NCBI RefSeq assembly: GCF_000374065.1
Contig: NZ_KB893259.1
Location: 36,996 to 100,995 of the forward strand
Direction of reading: 5' to 3'
Origin: Spirosoma luteum DSM 19990
GTDB lineage: Bacteria > Bacteroidota > Bacteroidia > Cytophagales > Spirosomataceae
DNA: 64,000 nt
Shown here: piece after piece, positions 28,470 through 37,026 of the stretch
Layout: the number at the start of each line of letters is the position of its first letter
How positions within the stretch are numbered: the stretch's first letter is position 1
Notes under the pieces: generated by a model
What the model saw: only the letters and a program-made list of their open reading frames with translations
Databases searched by the model: none
What the model was told of the DNA's origin: nothing
Made by a program: the position numbers and the translations under genes

Positions 28470-29882
28470 ATGATAACACTTGCCCCTGCTCCTACTTTCC
28501 TGTCCGACGATTTTCTGTTGCAGACAGAAACGGCCCGTCGGCTATACCACGAGTACGCCCGGCCCATGCCGATCATCGATTACCACTGCCATCTGCCACC
28601 CGACCAGATTGCGGCCGACAAACAATTCGATACCATCACACAGCTCTGGCTGTATGGCGATCACTACAAATGGCGGGCTATGCGCACACACGGCATCAAT
28701 GAGCGCTATTGTACGGGTGATGCCAGCGACTGGGAGAAATTTGAAAAATGGGCCGAAACAGTACCCTACACACTTCGTAATCCACTGTACCACTGGACGC
28801 ACCTGGAACTGAAAAATCCGTTCGGTATAACCGACGTGCTTAACCCCGGCACGGCCCGGTCTGTGTACGATACCTGTAATGAGCAATTGCCGAATTTATC
28901 GGCCAGGGCACTGCTCCAGCATTTCGATGTGCGGGTGGTCTGCACAACGGATGATCCACTGGACTCCCTCGAACACCACAAAAAAATAGCCCAGTCGAAT
29001 TTTGGCGTTAAAATCCTGCCTGCTTTCCGGCCCGATAAAGCGATGGCTGCGGAGGATGCCGTAGCCTTTCAGGCGTATGTACAAAAACTGGAAGCACTGA
29101 CCAATAATGAAATCGAAACCCTGGCGGATTACCTCGACGCATTGAAATCCCGCCATGATTATTTTGGGGAGATGGGATGCCGATTATCAGACCACGGCCT
29201 GGAGCAGATTTATGCCGAGCCGTACACGGAGAGAGAAGTTAAGGATATATTCGATTTGCTGTACCGGGGGGTTGATGCCAATCCATCCGACGTGCTCAAA
29301 TTCAAATCGTTTATGCTGGTGCAGTTTGCCGAATGGGACCACGAAAAAGGCTGGACGCAACAGTTTCACCTCGGTGCATTACGTAATAATAACAGCCGCC
29401 GACTGCGGGAACTTGGCCCCGACACGGGCTGGGACAGCATCGGCGATTTCCCACAGGCCGCTTCCTTATCCCGTTTTCTGGGTGGTCTGGATGATCGTGA
29501 CCAACTGGCCCAAACGATCCTGTACAACCTGAACCCCGCCGACAATGAAGTGATGGCTACTATGATTGGCAACTTCAATGATGGCTCCGTTCGGGGAAAA
29601 GTTCAGTTTGGCTCGGGCTGGTGGTTTCTGGATCAGAAGGATGGGATGGAGAAACAAATCAACGCCCTTTCCAACATGGGGTTACTCAGCGCGTTTGTAG
29701 GAATGCTGACCGATTCGCGCAGCTTTGTTTCGTTCCCCCGGCACGAATACTTCCGGCGGATTCTGTGCAACATCTTCGGCAACGAAATTGAACAGGGCGA
29801 ACTACCCAACGATGTAAAATGGGTTGGGCAGATTGTACAGGATATCTGCTACAACAATGCCGACCGGTACTTCGGATTTTAG
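28470..29882 (+). CDS. uxaC: glucuronate/galacturonate isomerase (uronate isomerase)
   Basis: Start at the ATG at 28470; a GTG two codons earlier is less likely. 470 residues, the usual length. IIDYHCHLPPDQIAADK carries the metal-binding HxH of the amidohydrolase superfamily, followed by QLWLYGDHYKWRAMR, typical of UxaC. It converts glucuronate to fructuronate and galacturonate to tagaturonate, the entry step for both branches served by uxaB and uxuA here. The hydrolase gene downstream begins 9 bases after its stop. Confidence 0.95.
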   Translation: MITLAPAPTFLSDDFLLQTETARRLYHEYARPMPIIDYHCHLPPDQIAADKQFDTITQLWLYGDHYKWRAMRTHGINERYCTGDASDWEKFEKWAETVPYTLRNPLYHWTHLELKNPFGITDVLNPGTARSVYDTCNEQLPNLSARALLQHFDVRVVCTTDDPLDSLEHHKKIAQSNFGVKILPAFRPDKAMAAEDAVAFQAYVQKLEALTNNEIETLADYLDALKSRHDYFGEMGCRLSDHGLEQIYAEPYTEREVKDIFDLLYRGVDANPSDVLKFKSFMLVQFAEWDHEKGWTQQFHLGALRNNNSRRLRELGPDTGWDSIGDFPQAASLSRFLGGLDDRDQLAQTILYNLNPADNEVMATMIGNFNDGSVRGKVQFGSGWWFLDQKDGMEKQINALSNMGLLSAFVGMLTDSRSFVSFPRHEYFRRILCNIFGNEIEQGELPNDVKWVGQIVQDICYNNADRYFGF

Positions 29883-29891
29883 GCTCACTCC

Positions 29892-30788
29892 GTGACGCAC
29901 ACGTTTGTTGATATCAATGGCCCCGTGGCTGGTGCAACGCCCGTTCGACTCCACGTCGTTCAGGCTGGACCGGACGCGGGGCCACTCGTTATACTGTTGC
30001 ACGGTTTTCCGGAGTTCTGGTACGGCTGGACGCATCAGATTGCCGCCCTGGCCGAAGCTGGCTTCCGGGTGTGGGTACCCGACCAGCGGGGGTACAACCT
30101 AAGTGACAAACCCATGGGCGTGGAGGCCTATACTCTCGACGCACTGGTGGGAGACGTACTTGGGTTGATAAAAGCCGCTGGTCGGCAAAAAGCGATCATC
30201 GTGGGTCACGACTGGGGAGCCGTTGTGGCCTGGTGGACAGCGGTTTCGTTTCCGGAGCGAGTGGAGCGCCTGATCGTGCTGAATGGGCCGCACCCATCAG
30301 TCATGATGCGATTTGCTCTCCGCCATTCGGGGCAACTGTTGCGTAGCTGGTACATTGGCTTCTTTCAACTACCCTGGTTACCGGAAACCATTATTTCATG
30401 GGCAAACTACGCTACCCTGGCCCGTACCCTGCGCCGGAGCAGTCGGCCGGGGACATTTACGGAAGCGGATATACAGCAGTACAAAACGGCCTGGTCGCAG
30501 CCGGGTGCCATCCACTCCATGCTCAATTGGTACCGGGCTTCCCTCCGGAAACCACCCGCACCTCAATCTACAGAGCGGATTTTCGTACCAACGTTGCTGA
30601 TCTGGGGTGTACGGGACCAGTTTTTGAAGCGGGAAATAGCACAACTCAGTGTGGATTACTGCAATAATGGGCGGGTTGTGTTTATCGAAAACGCCACCCA
30701 CTGGGTGCACCATGAAGAGGCTCGGCGCGTAAATGAATTGATCCTTCAGGAGATCAACTCGTCAGGACACCCCTCCGTCGAATCGTAG
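29892..30788 (+). CDS. alpha/beta hydrolase, epoxide-hydrolase-like
   Basis: 298 residues, GTG start at 29892, 9 bases after uxaC. ILLHGFPEFWYGW holds the oxyanion-hole HGxP; VGHDWGAVVAWW is the nucleophile elbow with Asp instead of Ser (SmxNuSm), which marks epoxide hydrolases and haloalkane dehalogenases. The catalytic His is in ENATHWVHHEE. The substrate is unknown. The short gap to uxaC suggests co-transcription, though a role in uronate use is not obvious. Confidence 0.85.
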   Translation: MTHTFVDINGPVAGATPVRLHVVQAGPDAGPLVILLHGFPEFWYGWTHQIAALAEAGFRVWVPDQRGYNLSDKPMGVEAYTLDALVGDVLGLIKAAGRQKAIIVGHDWGAVVAWWTAVSFPERVERLIVLNGPHPSVMMRFALRHSGQLLRSWYIGFFQLPWLPETIISWANYATLARTLRRSSRPGTFTEADIQQYKTAWSQPGAIHSMLNWYRASLRKPPAPQSTERIFVPTLLIWGVRDQFLKREIAQLSVDYCNNGRVVFIENATHWVHHEEARRVNELILQEINSSGHPSVES

Positions 30789-30855
30789 CGCGACCGGCCC
30801 GCTATTAAACCGGCAACCGCACAATTCGACTGACGGGTTTTTCGTCTGACGTACC

Positions 30856-31830
30856 TCACATGCCCAATACCGGATGCGGATGGTACAGCTCTTCCAGATG
30901 GGCAACTTCGTCCTCGGTCAACTTTACCGACAAGGCTCCCACGGCATCCTCAATATGTCCTGGTTTACTGGCCCCAATGATAGGGGCGGTAATAACGGGT
31001 TTGGTCAGCATCCAGGCCAGCGCTACCTGAGCGGCCGGAATGCCCCGCTGCTCAGCAATATCGGTAACGCGGTCGGCAATAGTAAAGTCCGCTTCGCTAT
31101 ACAGTGATTTGCCAAAGGCGTCCGTGCGGGCCCGTTCGGTTTCATTCCGCTCCTTGCTGCGCCCACCGGTCAGCAGCCCCCGCGCCAGGGGCGACCAGGG
31201 AATAACCGCCATGTTCTGGTCGGCACAGAAGGGTAGCATTTCCCGTTCTTCCTCCCGGTACACCAGGTTGTAGTGCGGCTGCATGGATACAAAACGGGTC
31301 CAGCCGTGGCGGTCGGCCGTGTATTGGGCTTTGGCAAACTGCCAGCTATACATGGACGAAGCACCGATGTAGCGGGCTTTCCCGGCTTTGACCACGTCGT
31401 GCAGGGCTTCCATCGTTTCCTCAATGGGCGTGTTACTATCCCAGCGGTGAATCTGGTAGAGGTCAACGTAATCGGTACCCAAGCGTTTAAGGCTGGCATC
31501 AATGGCACTCAGGATGTGCTTGCGCGACAGCCCCCGGTCATTGGGTCCGGGGCCCATCGGGTTAAAAACTTTAGTAGCCAGCACGATTTCATCGCGCCGG
31601 GCAAAGTCACGCAGGGCACGGCCGACCACTTCTTCACTCATGCCATTCGAGTACACATCGGCCGTATCGAAAAAGTTGAAGCCAAGGTCCAGCGCTTTCT
31701 GAATAAACGGGCGGCTTCGTGCTTCATCCAGCGCCCAGGGCCAGCGCTCAGTTGGGGTGCCATAGGTCATGGTGCCCAGGCAAAGGCGGGATACAACCAT
31801 GCCGGTGTTCCCAAATCGAATATAATCCAT
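30856..31830 (-). CDS. aldo/keto reductase
   Basis: 324 residues of the AKR (beta/alpha)8 fold. The catalytic tetrad is visible: NFFDTADVYSNG (Asp, Tyr), VLATKVFN (Lys) and LYQIHRWD (His). Near the C-terminus, APIIGASKPGHIEDAV is the NADPH-binding region. It resembles the YajO/YghZ-like AKR group. Substrate not predictable. It is convergent with the hydrolase gene and in the same direction as the amidohydrolase upstream, about 300 bases away. Confidence 0.88.
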   Translation of the reverse strand: MDYIRFGNTGMVVSRLCLGTMTYGTPTERWPWALDEARSRPFIQKALDLGFNFFDTADVYSNGMSEEVVGRALRDFARRDEIVLATKVFNPMGPGPNDRGLSRKHILSAIDASLKRLGTDYVDLYQIHRWDSNTPIEETMEALHDVVKAGKARYIGASSMYSWQFAKAQYTADRHGWTRFVSMQPHYNLVYREEEREMLPFCADQNMAVIPWSPLARGLLTGGRSKERNETERARTDAFGKSLYSEADFTIADRVTDIAEQRGIPAAQVALAWMLTKPVITAPIIGASKPGHIEDAVGALSVKLTEDEVAHLEELYHPHPVLGM

Positions 31831-32046
31831 ACGGTTGTTTGCTTGTGTTGACTAACCAGCTCCCGCCAAATTTGTTGCCCAGGTATATGGCAGCGTAGCC
31901 AGGTAGTGCGTAAACCAGCCGGGAAGGGGCCTCTGTACCAATGGTCCCTCCGTTCGTTATGTACCGGCCAACTGTTTTTGGCAGATGTTCGGGGTATGGT
32001 AGCCCGAAAAGCGATTTTCGGGGTGTAGTTGAGTTTACGAAAAAAA

Positions 32047-32082
32047 GGGCGAACACCAGACCTTGCAACCTGTTGTTCGCCC
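32047..32082 (-). terminator. probable intrinsic terminator after the amidohydrolase gene
   Basis: Arms gggcgaac and gttcgccc pair around a 20-base loop; on the minus strand the right arm runs straight into a T8 tract. The rest of 31831-32046 shows no gene. Confidence 0.65.
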
Positions 32083-32125
32083 GGGCAGCACCAGATACGT
32101 CTGAAGCTGTTGCTATGGCCTGTGT

Positions 32126-33406
32126 TTACTGCTTATATACCTTCCCGTCTTTCATTACAAATTTTACAGCCTGTAAGGTTTTGATGTTCTGAATGGGATT
32201 GTCGTCGACGGCAATGAGGTCGGCAAATTTACCCGCTTCAACAGAGCCGATTTGCGTATCCATTCCCAGCAGTTTGGCGTTAGTCATCAGTGCGGCCCGG
32301 ATGGCTTCTACCGGGGGCATACCCGCTTCCACCATGTACTCAAACTCTTTGGCGTTGTTGCCGTGAATGTACACGCCTGCATCCGTACCGAAGGCAATTT
32401 TCACCCCGGCTTTGTAGGCTTTGGCAAACGTGGCCTGAACTTTAGGGCCAATGGCCAGCGCTTTGGGCGTTACCAGCGGAGGGTAATAGCCAAAATGCCG
32501 GGCGGAATCGGCGGCAGTTTTGCCCGCAATGATAGTTGGGACGTAGTAGGTGCCGTATTTCTTGAACAACTCAATGGCTTCATCATCCATCAGGGTGCCG
32601 TGCTCAATGGTTTGAACCCCCGCCCGGATGGCCCGCTTCATGCCTTCGGCCCCGTGCGCGTGGGCAGCCACCGCAAAGCCGTAGTCTTTGGCGGCATCCA
32701 CTACGGCCTTAACTTCCTCCTCCGTAAACTGCGCCCCCGATCCATCTTTGGCGTTACTCAGAACGCCCCCGGTAGCTGTAATTTTGATAAGGTCGGCGCC
32801 ATCTTTGTACCGTTGCCGGACGGCTTTCCGGGCATCTTCGGGGCCGTTGATGACCCCTTCTGCCGGACCGGGATCGCCCATCAAATCTTTCCGATAGCCG
32901 TTGGTTGGGTCGGCATGCCCCCCGGTTGTGGCAATGGATTTACCCACGGTCAGGATGCGGGGGCCATCCACGACTCCGGCATTGACCGCATTCCGTAACG
33001 ATACGTTAACGCCGGAGCCGCCCAGGTCACGAACGGTCGTAAAACCAGCCATCAGTGTTGTTTTGGCATATTGAGCCGCCTGATAGGCAACGTCGGCCGG
33101 GTTTTTGGTGAATCCGTCGATGGCACCACCCCGGCGTGTCTGACTTTCCAGGTGAACGTGCATGTCAATCAGACCGGGCAGCACGGTTTTGGCTTTCATA
33201 TCCAACACCTTATCCTGACCCGATGCGGCTGTGTAGCCTTTCTGAACCGCCGTAATCTTGTTGCCTTCCACCACCACCGTCATTTGAGGCTGGAGCGTGT
33301 TTCCAGTACCATCGAACAGGTTCCCGCAGTGAATAAGGGTACGTTGGGCAAGCAGCGGAGAAGCCAGCAGCGACAGGCCAGCCAGCAGGTATAGTTTTTT
33401 CATCAA
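32126..33406 (-). CDS. metal-dependent amidohydrolase (imidazolonepropionase-like), secreted
   Basis: 426 residues with a signal peptide (LYLLAGLSLLASPLLAQ). The metal site is complete: GLIDMHVHLES (HxH), DLIKITATGG (Lys), VAAHAHGAEG and TIEHGTL (His), and FGTDAGVY (Asp). It fits the Xaa-Pro dipeptidase / imidazolonepropionase-like group of the amidohydrolase superfamily; exported members cleave dipeptides or cyclic amides. Nothing close suggests a pathway. Confidence 0.87.
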   Translation of the reverse strand: MMKKLYLLAGLSLLASPLLAQRTLIHCGNLFDGTGNTLQPQMTVVVEGNKITAVQKGYTAASGQDKVLDMKAKTVLPGLIDMHVHLESQTRRGGAIDGFTKNPADVAYQAAQYAKTTLMAGFTTVRDLGGSGVNVSLRNAVNAGVVDGPRILTVGKSIATTGGHADPTNGYRKDLMGDPGPAEGVINGPEDARKAVRQRYKDGADLIKITATGGVLSNAKDGSGAQFTEEEVKAVVDAAKDYGFAVAAHAHGAEGMKRAIRAGVQTIEHGTLMDDEAIELFKKYGTYYVPTIIAGKTAADSARHFGYYPPLVTPKALAIGPKVQATFAKAYKAGVKIAFGTDAGVYIHGNNAKEFEYMVEAGMPPVEAIRAALMTNAKLLGMDTQIGSVEAGKFADLIAVDDNPIQNIKTLQAVKFVMKDGKVYKQ

Positions 33407-33425
33407 TACAAGTTAGTTAGGTACA

Positions 33426-33453
33426 AAAAAGGCCGTAACGAATCGTTACGGCC
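33426..33453 (-). terminator. intrinsic terminator after the small lipoprotein gene
   Basis: Arms ggccgtaacg and cgttacggcc are perfect with a three-base loop, and on the minus strand are followed by a T6 run. It lies between the lipoprotein stop and the amidohydrolase start. Confidence 0.75.
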
Positions 33454-33484
33454 CTGAAAATACGAAAAGACAGCAGAAGAAGCC

Positions 33485-33916
33485 TTATAATTTTGTCACC
33501 TCCACTACCGCCGACTTCGGCAGGTTCTGATTTGTGGTAGTTGAATAAGGAATAACATCCTTTAAAATCACCTTATACGTTTCGCTGGATAGCGTCACAT
33601 TCGTTGAATCCTGCCGCTTCGGCGAACCGGCCATTACGCCAGGCTCCAGAATCAAACCTACCGTAGTGGAGTCGCTGCCTTTTGATAGCGACAGTTTGAC
33701 CCTAGCTTGCCCGGCCCATATGCATATACCACCGGTGGGGCAGCGGCTATCCTGAATGGAATCAACCCGGACGGCAACGCCCGAACTCAGCCGCGCCGAT
33801 TGATTCAGGCCGACCGATATCCGGTTTGTCGGTGCTAAATCAGATGATTTACAGGCGGCAAAGCAGAGTGTTCCAAGGATGAGTAAACCAGAAAGCTGTT
33901 TTGTTAACTGTACCAT
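33485..33916 (-). CDS. small putative lipoprotein of unknown function
   Basis: 143 residues. A signal with lipobox-like GTLCFAACKSS predicts an outer-membrane or periplasmic lipoprotein. The mature part has RVDSIQDSRCPTGGICIWAGQARVK: two Cys in a C-P-x-G-x-x-C setting followed by beta strands, a layout common in short Bacteroidota lipoproteins of unknown role. No recognised family. It lies 62 bases downstream of the DUF4920 gene on the same strand. Confidence 0.65.
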   Translation of the reverse strand: MVQLTKQLSGLLILGTLCFAACKSSDLAPTNRISVGLNQSARLSSGVAVRVDSIQDSRCPTGGICIWAGQARVKLSLSKGSDSTTVGLILEPGVMAGSPKRQDSTNVTLSSETYKVILKDVIPYSTTTNQNLPKSAVVEVTKL

Positions 33917-33978
33917 ATTCTTTATTTCTTGTTTCTAATAAGGATGCCAGAAACAGAAAAAAGGTTGGAATCCCCCGC

Positions 33979-34434
33979 TTACTTTTTCACGATCACCCCA
34001 TCCGCCACAAAGGAAAGGGCTTTTTCGGGTTCGGTAATCTTTTCTATTTCGGCTTTCGATTTTCCGGCATCCTTAGCATAATGACGTAATTCGTCTACGG
34101 GTGTTGTGGTGGTTTCGGCAGTCCCTTCCATCACAACCGTTTTGCCCACAATGTCTTTCGGAACAAAGAATCCGTAATCCCGGAACGAAACGCGCATCAC
34201 CTGATTGTCAGCTGTTTTAACGTTCATCCAGCAGCCTTTTACTTTGCAAACTGACTCCACCGTGCCTTCTATTTTGGCAGGCATCTGGGTTTTGTTGGCC
34301 ATTTTATCGGGCAATTGGGCGGCTGGGATAGCACCTTTTTCGGTAATTTTTTTACCGTGATAGCTAACCTCACTTTGGGCAAAAGCACCCAATGAAGCGG
34401 CAACAAGTAGGGTTGATAACAGAAACTTTTTCAT
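33979..34434 (-). CDS. DUF4920 domain-containing exported protein
   Basis: 151 residues with a signal peptide (LLSTLLVAASLGAFAQS). The mature part carries KVKGCWMNVKTADNQVMRVSFRDYGFFVPKD, with two Cys (in VCKVKGCWM), a hallmark of DUF4920. Function unknown; the fold resembles OB-type periplasmic proteins. Its promoter candidate lies about 80 bases upstream, and the lipoprotein gene follows. Confidence 0.75.
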   Translation of the reverse strand: MKKFLLSTLLVAASLGAFAQSEVSYHGKKITEKGAIPAAQLPDKMANKTQMPAKIEGTVESVCKVKGCWMNVKTADNQVMRVSFRDYGFFVPKDIVGKTVVMEGTAETTTTPVDELRHYAKDAGKSKAEIEKITEPEKALSFVADGVIVKK

Positions 34435-35169
34435 CGGTTTGTACGCTGGTTGTTAAAGTGAGCAGGACGACTGGTTTGATACAATCACTAACATCAGTCG
34501 AACATAACAGTAGCCAAAAATACTAAAATTCACCCGTATTAAGCCATCCCCGTTAGGAATAGACGGAACTGTCAATGAAACAGGTTTACGAATCGACAGC
34601 TTGGTCCGCGTAATACACACCCGGTCGGCGATTTCAGTCAGCGGCCACCTAACTGTTCTTCTAAAACGAGACGTTGTCCTTCGGCGGAACCGGAATTCTC
34701 ATATTAAGCTGGATCGTACTTTACGGCTCGAAATAACTAAAAACGAGCGCGACACGGGCAGTATGAGAACGAAAATCTGGCCGTCATTGGTAACAGCAGC
34801 CAGAATACTTAAACTTTACCATACCCTTTTTCATAGCGCGTACCCTTGAGCATGATGTAAATATTGCTGTGAAGGAACATTTACACACTTTCTTACAACT
34901 GACCTATCTAATTGATTTGCGTCAAACAGGGATACGTGTAATTTTGAGCGGGTAAACCGTTCTCGAATGAATTCAGTCAAAAAACGGACTATTTCGTGCG
35001 TGGTAATCAGGCTGAACTAAGAATGTTTGTAGCTTACTATGGTATGTTATAAAACCTGGCTTGTTGTCCGTTCGATAAAGTGGAAGGACGGAAAAAAAGT
35101 CATATCCCTACTGACTACATAATCAGTGTGGACCAAGTAAATACCTGCTTTTTTTCATTTATATAGATT
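34435..35169. other. 735-base intergenic stretch with no supported gene
   Basis: Holds the DUF4920 promoter candidate on its left end and the upstream region of the phosphohexomutase gene on its right. An open frame at 34601-34849 has no recognisable features or start context. I see no RNA gene and no clear hairpin. AT-rich tracts near 34850-35160 may hold promoters. Confidence 0.4.
34515..34522 (-). promoter_or_regulatory. candidate -7 element for the DUF4920 gene
   Basis: Minus strand reads TATTTTTG, fitting TAnnTTTG, 80 bases ahead of the ATG at 34434. Confidence 0.4.
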
Positions 35170-36930
35170 ATGACAACACAAACCCTAGACTCTACTACGC
35201 AACAGCGCGTTGACAAATGGCTGAGCGGCCCCTACGATGCCGCCACCAAAGAATCCATTCAGCACCTGATCGACTCGGGCAACACCACCGAACTAACCGA
35301 CTCATTCTACCGCGACCTTGAATTCGGCACGGGTGGTCTGCGTGGTGTTTTGGGCGTTGGCTCCAACCGCATGAATCGCTATACCGTGGGTGCCGCTACC
35401 CAGGGGCTTTCCAATTATATCAATGCGGCTTTTCCGGGCGTGGATATCAGCGTGGCCATTGCCCACGACAGCCGCCGGATGAGTCCCGAATTTGCCCGGC
35501 TGGTAGCCGATATTTTTTCGGCGAACAACATCAAAGTGTACCTGTTCAGCAGCCTGCGCCCCACGCCGGAGTTATCGTTTGCCATCCGGCAACTGGGTTG
35601 CCAGAGTGGTATTGTGGTGACGGCTTCGCACAACCCGCCGGAGTACAATGGCTATAAAGTGTACTGGAACGACGGTGGCCAGGTGGTATCCCCGCACGAC
35701 AAAGCCATTATCGAGGAGGTAAACAAGATTACCTCCGTTGATGACATCAAGTTTGAGGGCGTTCCCGAACGGATTCATCTGATTGACGAGGAGATTGACG
35801 CGCCTTATGTGGAGCGGCTCAAGTCGAACGCAGTGAATCCCGATGTCATTAAGCGGCAGGCCGACCTGAACATTGTGTACACCCCTATTCACGGTACGGG
35901 CATTACGCTGGTGCCGCGTACGCTGGAGGCCCTGGGTTTCACCAACGTACACATCGTGGAGGAGCAGGCGACACCCGACGGTGATTTCCCGACGGTGAAA
36001 TCGCCCAATCCCGAAGAAAAGGCCGCTATGCAGTTAGCCCTTGATCTGGCTAACGCAATCAATGCCGACCTCATCATGGCCACCGACCCCGATGCTGACC
36101 GCGTGGGTGCGGGTGCCCGCAATCACCACGGCGAATTTGAGTTGCTGAATGGCAACCAGATGGCCAGCCTGATTATTTATTACCTGCTCAACGCCTGGAG
36201 AGATACCGGCCGCCTGACGGGCAAGGAGTTTGTGGCCAAAACCATCGTTACAACCGACCTCATCGATGCCATGTGCAAGCGGTACGGCGTCACCTGCTAC
36301 AACACACTGACGGGTTTCAAATACATTGCCGAGGTGATTCGGGAACTGGAAGGCAAGGAGCAATTCATTGCCGGTGGCGAAGAAAGCTACGGCTACCTCA
36401 TCGGCGATTTTGTGCGGGATAAAGACGCCATTGCCAGTTGCGCCATGATTGCCGAACTGACCGCCTACGCCAAAGATCAGGGCAAGAGCCTGTTCGATAC
36501 GCTGATGGAGATGTACATCGAGAACGGTTTCTACTACGAATCACTGGTATCGCTGACGAAGAAAGGAAAGGCGGGTGCCGAAGAAATTCAGCAGATGATG
36601 GCCGACTTCCGGGCCAACCCGCCCAAGTCCATTGCCGGTTCGCCAGTGGTGCGAATTGACGATTACAAAGCCCTCGAACGTACCGACGCCACGAAGGGAG
36701 AGAAAACGACCATAAAGTCGGGCAGCATGGGCATCGAGTCGTCCAATGTGCTCCAGTTTTTCACGGAAGACGGTACGAAGGTTTCTGCCCGTCCCAGCGG
36801 CACGGAGCCAAAAATCAAGTTCTATGTTTCGGTGAAGGAGCCATTGGCCAGCAAAGAAGCGTTTGACGACACCTATGCCCAGCTAAAAGCAAAAGCCCAG
36901 CGGGCCATCGCCGATTTAGGCGTAGTATAA
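35170..36930 (+). CDS. phosphoglucomutase/phosphomannomutase family protein
   Basis: 586 residues, the length of the PgcA-like branch. VTASHNPPEYNGYKVYW carries the phosphoserine near residue 151, TDPDADRVGAG is the metal loop, GGEESYGYLIGD the sugar-binding loop and RPSGTEPKIKFY the phosphate loop. It interconverts hexose 1- and 6-phosphates, most likely glucose or mannose. Monocistronic, ending at a bidirectional terminator shared with ppk1. Confidence 0.9.
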   Translation: MTTQTLDSTTQQRVDKWLSGPYDAATKESIQHLIDSGNTTELTDSFYRDLEFGTGGLRGVLGVGSNRMNRYTVGAATQGLSNYINAAFPGVDISVAIAHDSRRMSPEFARLVADIFSANNIKVYLFSSLRPTPELSFAIRQLGCQSGIVVTASHNPPEYNGYKVYWNDGGQVVSPHDKAIIEEVNKITSVDDIKFEGVPERIHLIDEEIDAPYVERLKSNAVNPDVIKRQADLNIVYTPIHGTGITLVPRTLEALGFTNVHIVEEQATPDGDFPTVKSPNPEEKAAMQLALDLANAINADLIMATDPDADRVGAGARNHHGEFELLNGNQMASLIIYYLLNAWRDTGRLTGKEFVAKTIVTTDLIDAMCKRYGVTCYNTLTGFKYIAEVIRELEGKEQFIAGGEESYGYLIGDFVRDKDAIASCAMIAELTAYAKDQGKSLFDTLMEMYIENGFYYESLVSLTKKGKAGAEEIQQMMADFRANPPKSIAGSPVVRIDDYKALERTDATKGEKTTIKSGSMGIESSNVLQFFTEDGTKVSARPSGTEPKIKFYVSVKEPLASKEAFDDTYAQLKAKAQRAIADLGVV

Positions 36931-36972
36931 TTAGGGGCTGTTTCTGAGTAATCGTTAGCGTGACTGACAACT

Positions 36973-37010
36973 AAAAAAGGCCAGCTTACAGGTGTGAGCT
37001 GGCCTTTTTT
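36973..37010. terminator. bidirectional terminator between the mutase gene and ppk1
   Basis: Arms aaaaaaggccagct and agctggcctttttt are perfect with a short loop, and A/T tracts flank both sides, so it can end transcripts from either convergent gene. Confidence 0.8.
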
Positions 37011-37026
37011 GTTACTTTCTTCGCCA

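Noticed and set aside
34601..34849. 82-codon open frame on the plus strand in the 34.4-35.2 kb gap
   Set aside because: No recognisable features, no promoter or start context, unusual composition; likely chance.
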